A model generated the notes under the pieces. It worked only from the letters and a program-made list of their open reading frames with translations. It did no database searches and had not been told where the DNA came from. The position numbers and the translations under genes are program-made. 7,123 nucleotides of DNA from Anaerolineales bacterium (GTDB lineage: Bacteria; Chloroflexota; Anaerolineae; Anaerolineales; E44-bin32): positions 30,914-38,036 of the forward strand of contig WVZH01000287.1 of assembly GCA_011772595.1 (NCBI GenBank). The letters run 5' to 3'. Of the stretch, positions 6,586 through 7,123 are shown piece after piece; the stretch's first letter is position 1; each line of letters starts with the position of its first letter.

Positions 6586-7123
6586 CACTAAAGGATCAAC
6601 TGCTACAAATCATGGATAAGAGCAGGGCTACCGAATTGGAATTCATTGCGAATCTTACAGACGAAGATCGGACACAGGACGGAACCTACGAAAAATGGTC
6701 AGCGAAGGATATCCTCGCGCACGTGAACTATTGGGAGGATGTCCGCAGCACACGAGCCGTTGGATGGGTCCGTGGTGAAGAGTTGGAACCCTTGCCTACG
6801 TTTGAACAAGCCAATACGGAATGCCATGCGCGCTTCTCCCAGAGCACATGGGACGAGGTGGAAGCATTTGCGAAGCAAACCCACGCGAAGATGGTTGAAA
6901 CCATACGAGATATGGATGAGGAAATCCTCGCGGGGCCGTCCGTGGAATCGGAAGAACGGAAAATGTGGGATTCCCTTGTGATGGCCGCCTATACCCACAA
7001 GCTGGGGCATTTTTCGAATTTCTACCAAGATAGTGAGCGAATGGAGGCTGCAAGTCGGCTGTGGAGCGAATGGGCAAAACTCGTATCACCTCTTGATGCC
7101 GGTTCGGAATGGCAAGGTGGGGT
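6582..7123 (+). CDS. DinB-like / ClbS-DfsB-type four-helix-bundle protein (3' partial)
   Basis: The reading frame is open to the window end, giving 180 residues. It begins MTLKDQLLQIMDKSRATELE, followed by an amphipathic helical pattern throughout. The core motif WSAKDILAHVNYWED (from residue 39) contains H47. A second helical segment, TWDEVEAFAKQTHAKMVETIRDMDEEIL (89-116), is typical of the family. YTHKLGHFSNFY (137-148) supplies H139 and H143. H47 plus the HxxxH pair reproduce the three-histidine metal site of the DinB superfamily, so the fold and probably metal binding are intact. The protein is likely cytoplasmic, with no leader or membrane segment. The family includes thiol-dependent and detoxifying or self-protection enzymes as well as many members of unknown role; I cannot assign a substrate. 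From residue 151 the sequence continues past the usual bundle (ERMEAASRLWSEWAKLV), suggesting an extra C-terminal helical part cut by the window edge. The gene is isolated from the nuo operon by 758 nt from the preceding gene. Confidence 0.75.
   Translation, partial: MTLKDQLLQIMDKSRATELEFIANLTDEDRTQDGTYEKWSAKDILAHVNYWEDVRSTRAVGWVRGEELEPLPTFEQANTECHARFSQSTWDEVEAFAKQTHAKMVETIRDMDEEILAGPSVESEERKMWDSLVMAAYTHKLGHFSNFYQDSERMEAASRLWSEWAKLVSPLDAGSEWQGG

Noticed and set aside
6699..7028. 109-codon - strand frame opposite the DinB-like gene.
   Set aside because: It is antisense to a frame with a strong ribosome binding site and intact family motifs. Its own translation is featureless.

Overview
The window holds the 3' end of a respiratory complex I (NADH:quinone oxidoreductase) operon, followed by accessory sequence. 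Three genes lie on the + strand in the standard order nuoL (21-2102), nuoM (2122-3630) and nuoN (3634-5076). They are packed with gaps of 19 nt (13 nt if the earlier nuoM start is used) and 3 nt. They encode the three antiporter-like proton-pumping subunits of the membrane arm. All three look intact: the conserved TM5 glutamate, the TM7 lysine and the TM12 lysine or glutamate are present in each, so the proteins are expected to be functional.

Downstream of nuoN there is a 72-nt AT-rich gap with a strong Shine-Dalgarno site. It is followed by a complete 224-residue head-GIN (DUF2807) beta-helix protein (5149-5823) that has no recognisable signal peptide. From 5824 to 6581 no convincing protein-coding gene is visible. 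This gap contains a GC-rich hairpin followed by a T-run when read on the - strand, a perfect TTGACA on the - strand about 150 nt upstream of that hairpin, and a sequence at 6234-6264 that resembles a tRNA T-arm but does not fold as one. It also has two very small ORFs of doubtful reality. At the right edge a DinB-like four-helix-bundle gene starts at 6582 with a strong ribosome binding site. It runs off the window with 180 residues visible and its histidine triad intact.

The organism is probably a member of the Chloroflexota, perhaps Anaerolineae-like. This is inferred from three things: the NuoL flavour (a His-rich loop, then HFDPNDMRNMGG, then a Trp/His-rich C-terminal insert DWRFWHDWFHD), the combination with DUF2807 and DinB-like genes, and the moderately GC-rich coding sequence. 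It rests on recalled family resemblance, not on a database search.

Functionally, nuoL, nuoM and nuoN act together in one membrane complex. The DUF2807 and DinB-like genes have their own ribosome binding sites and show no obvious link to complex I. I found no convincing new multi-gene system. The least explained part is the 5824-6581 gap, especially the possible - strand transcript.
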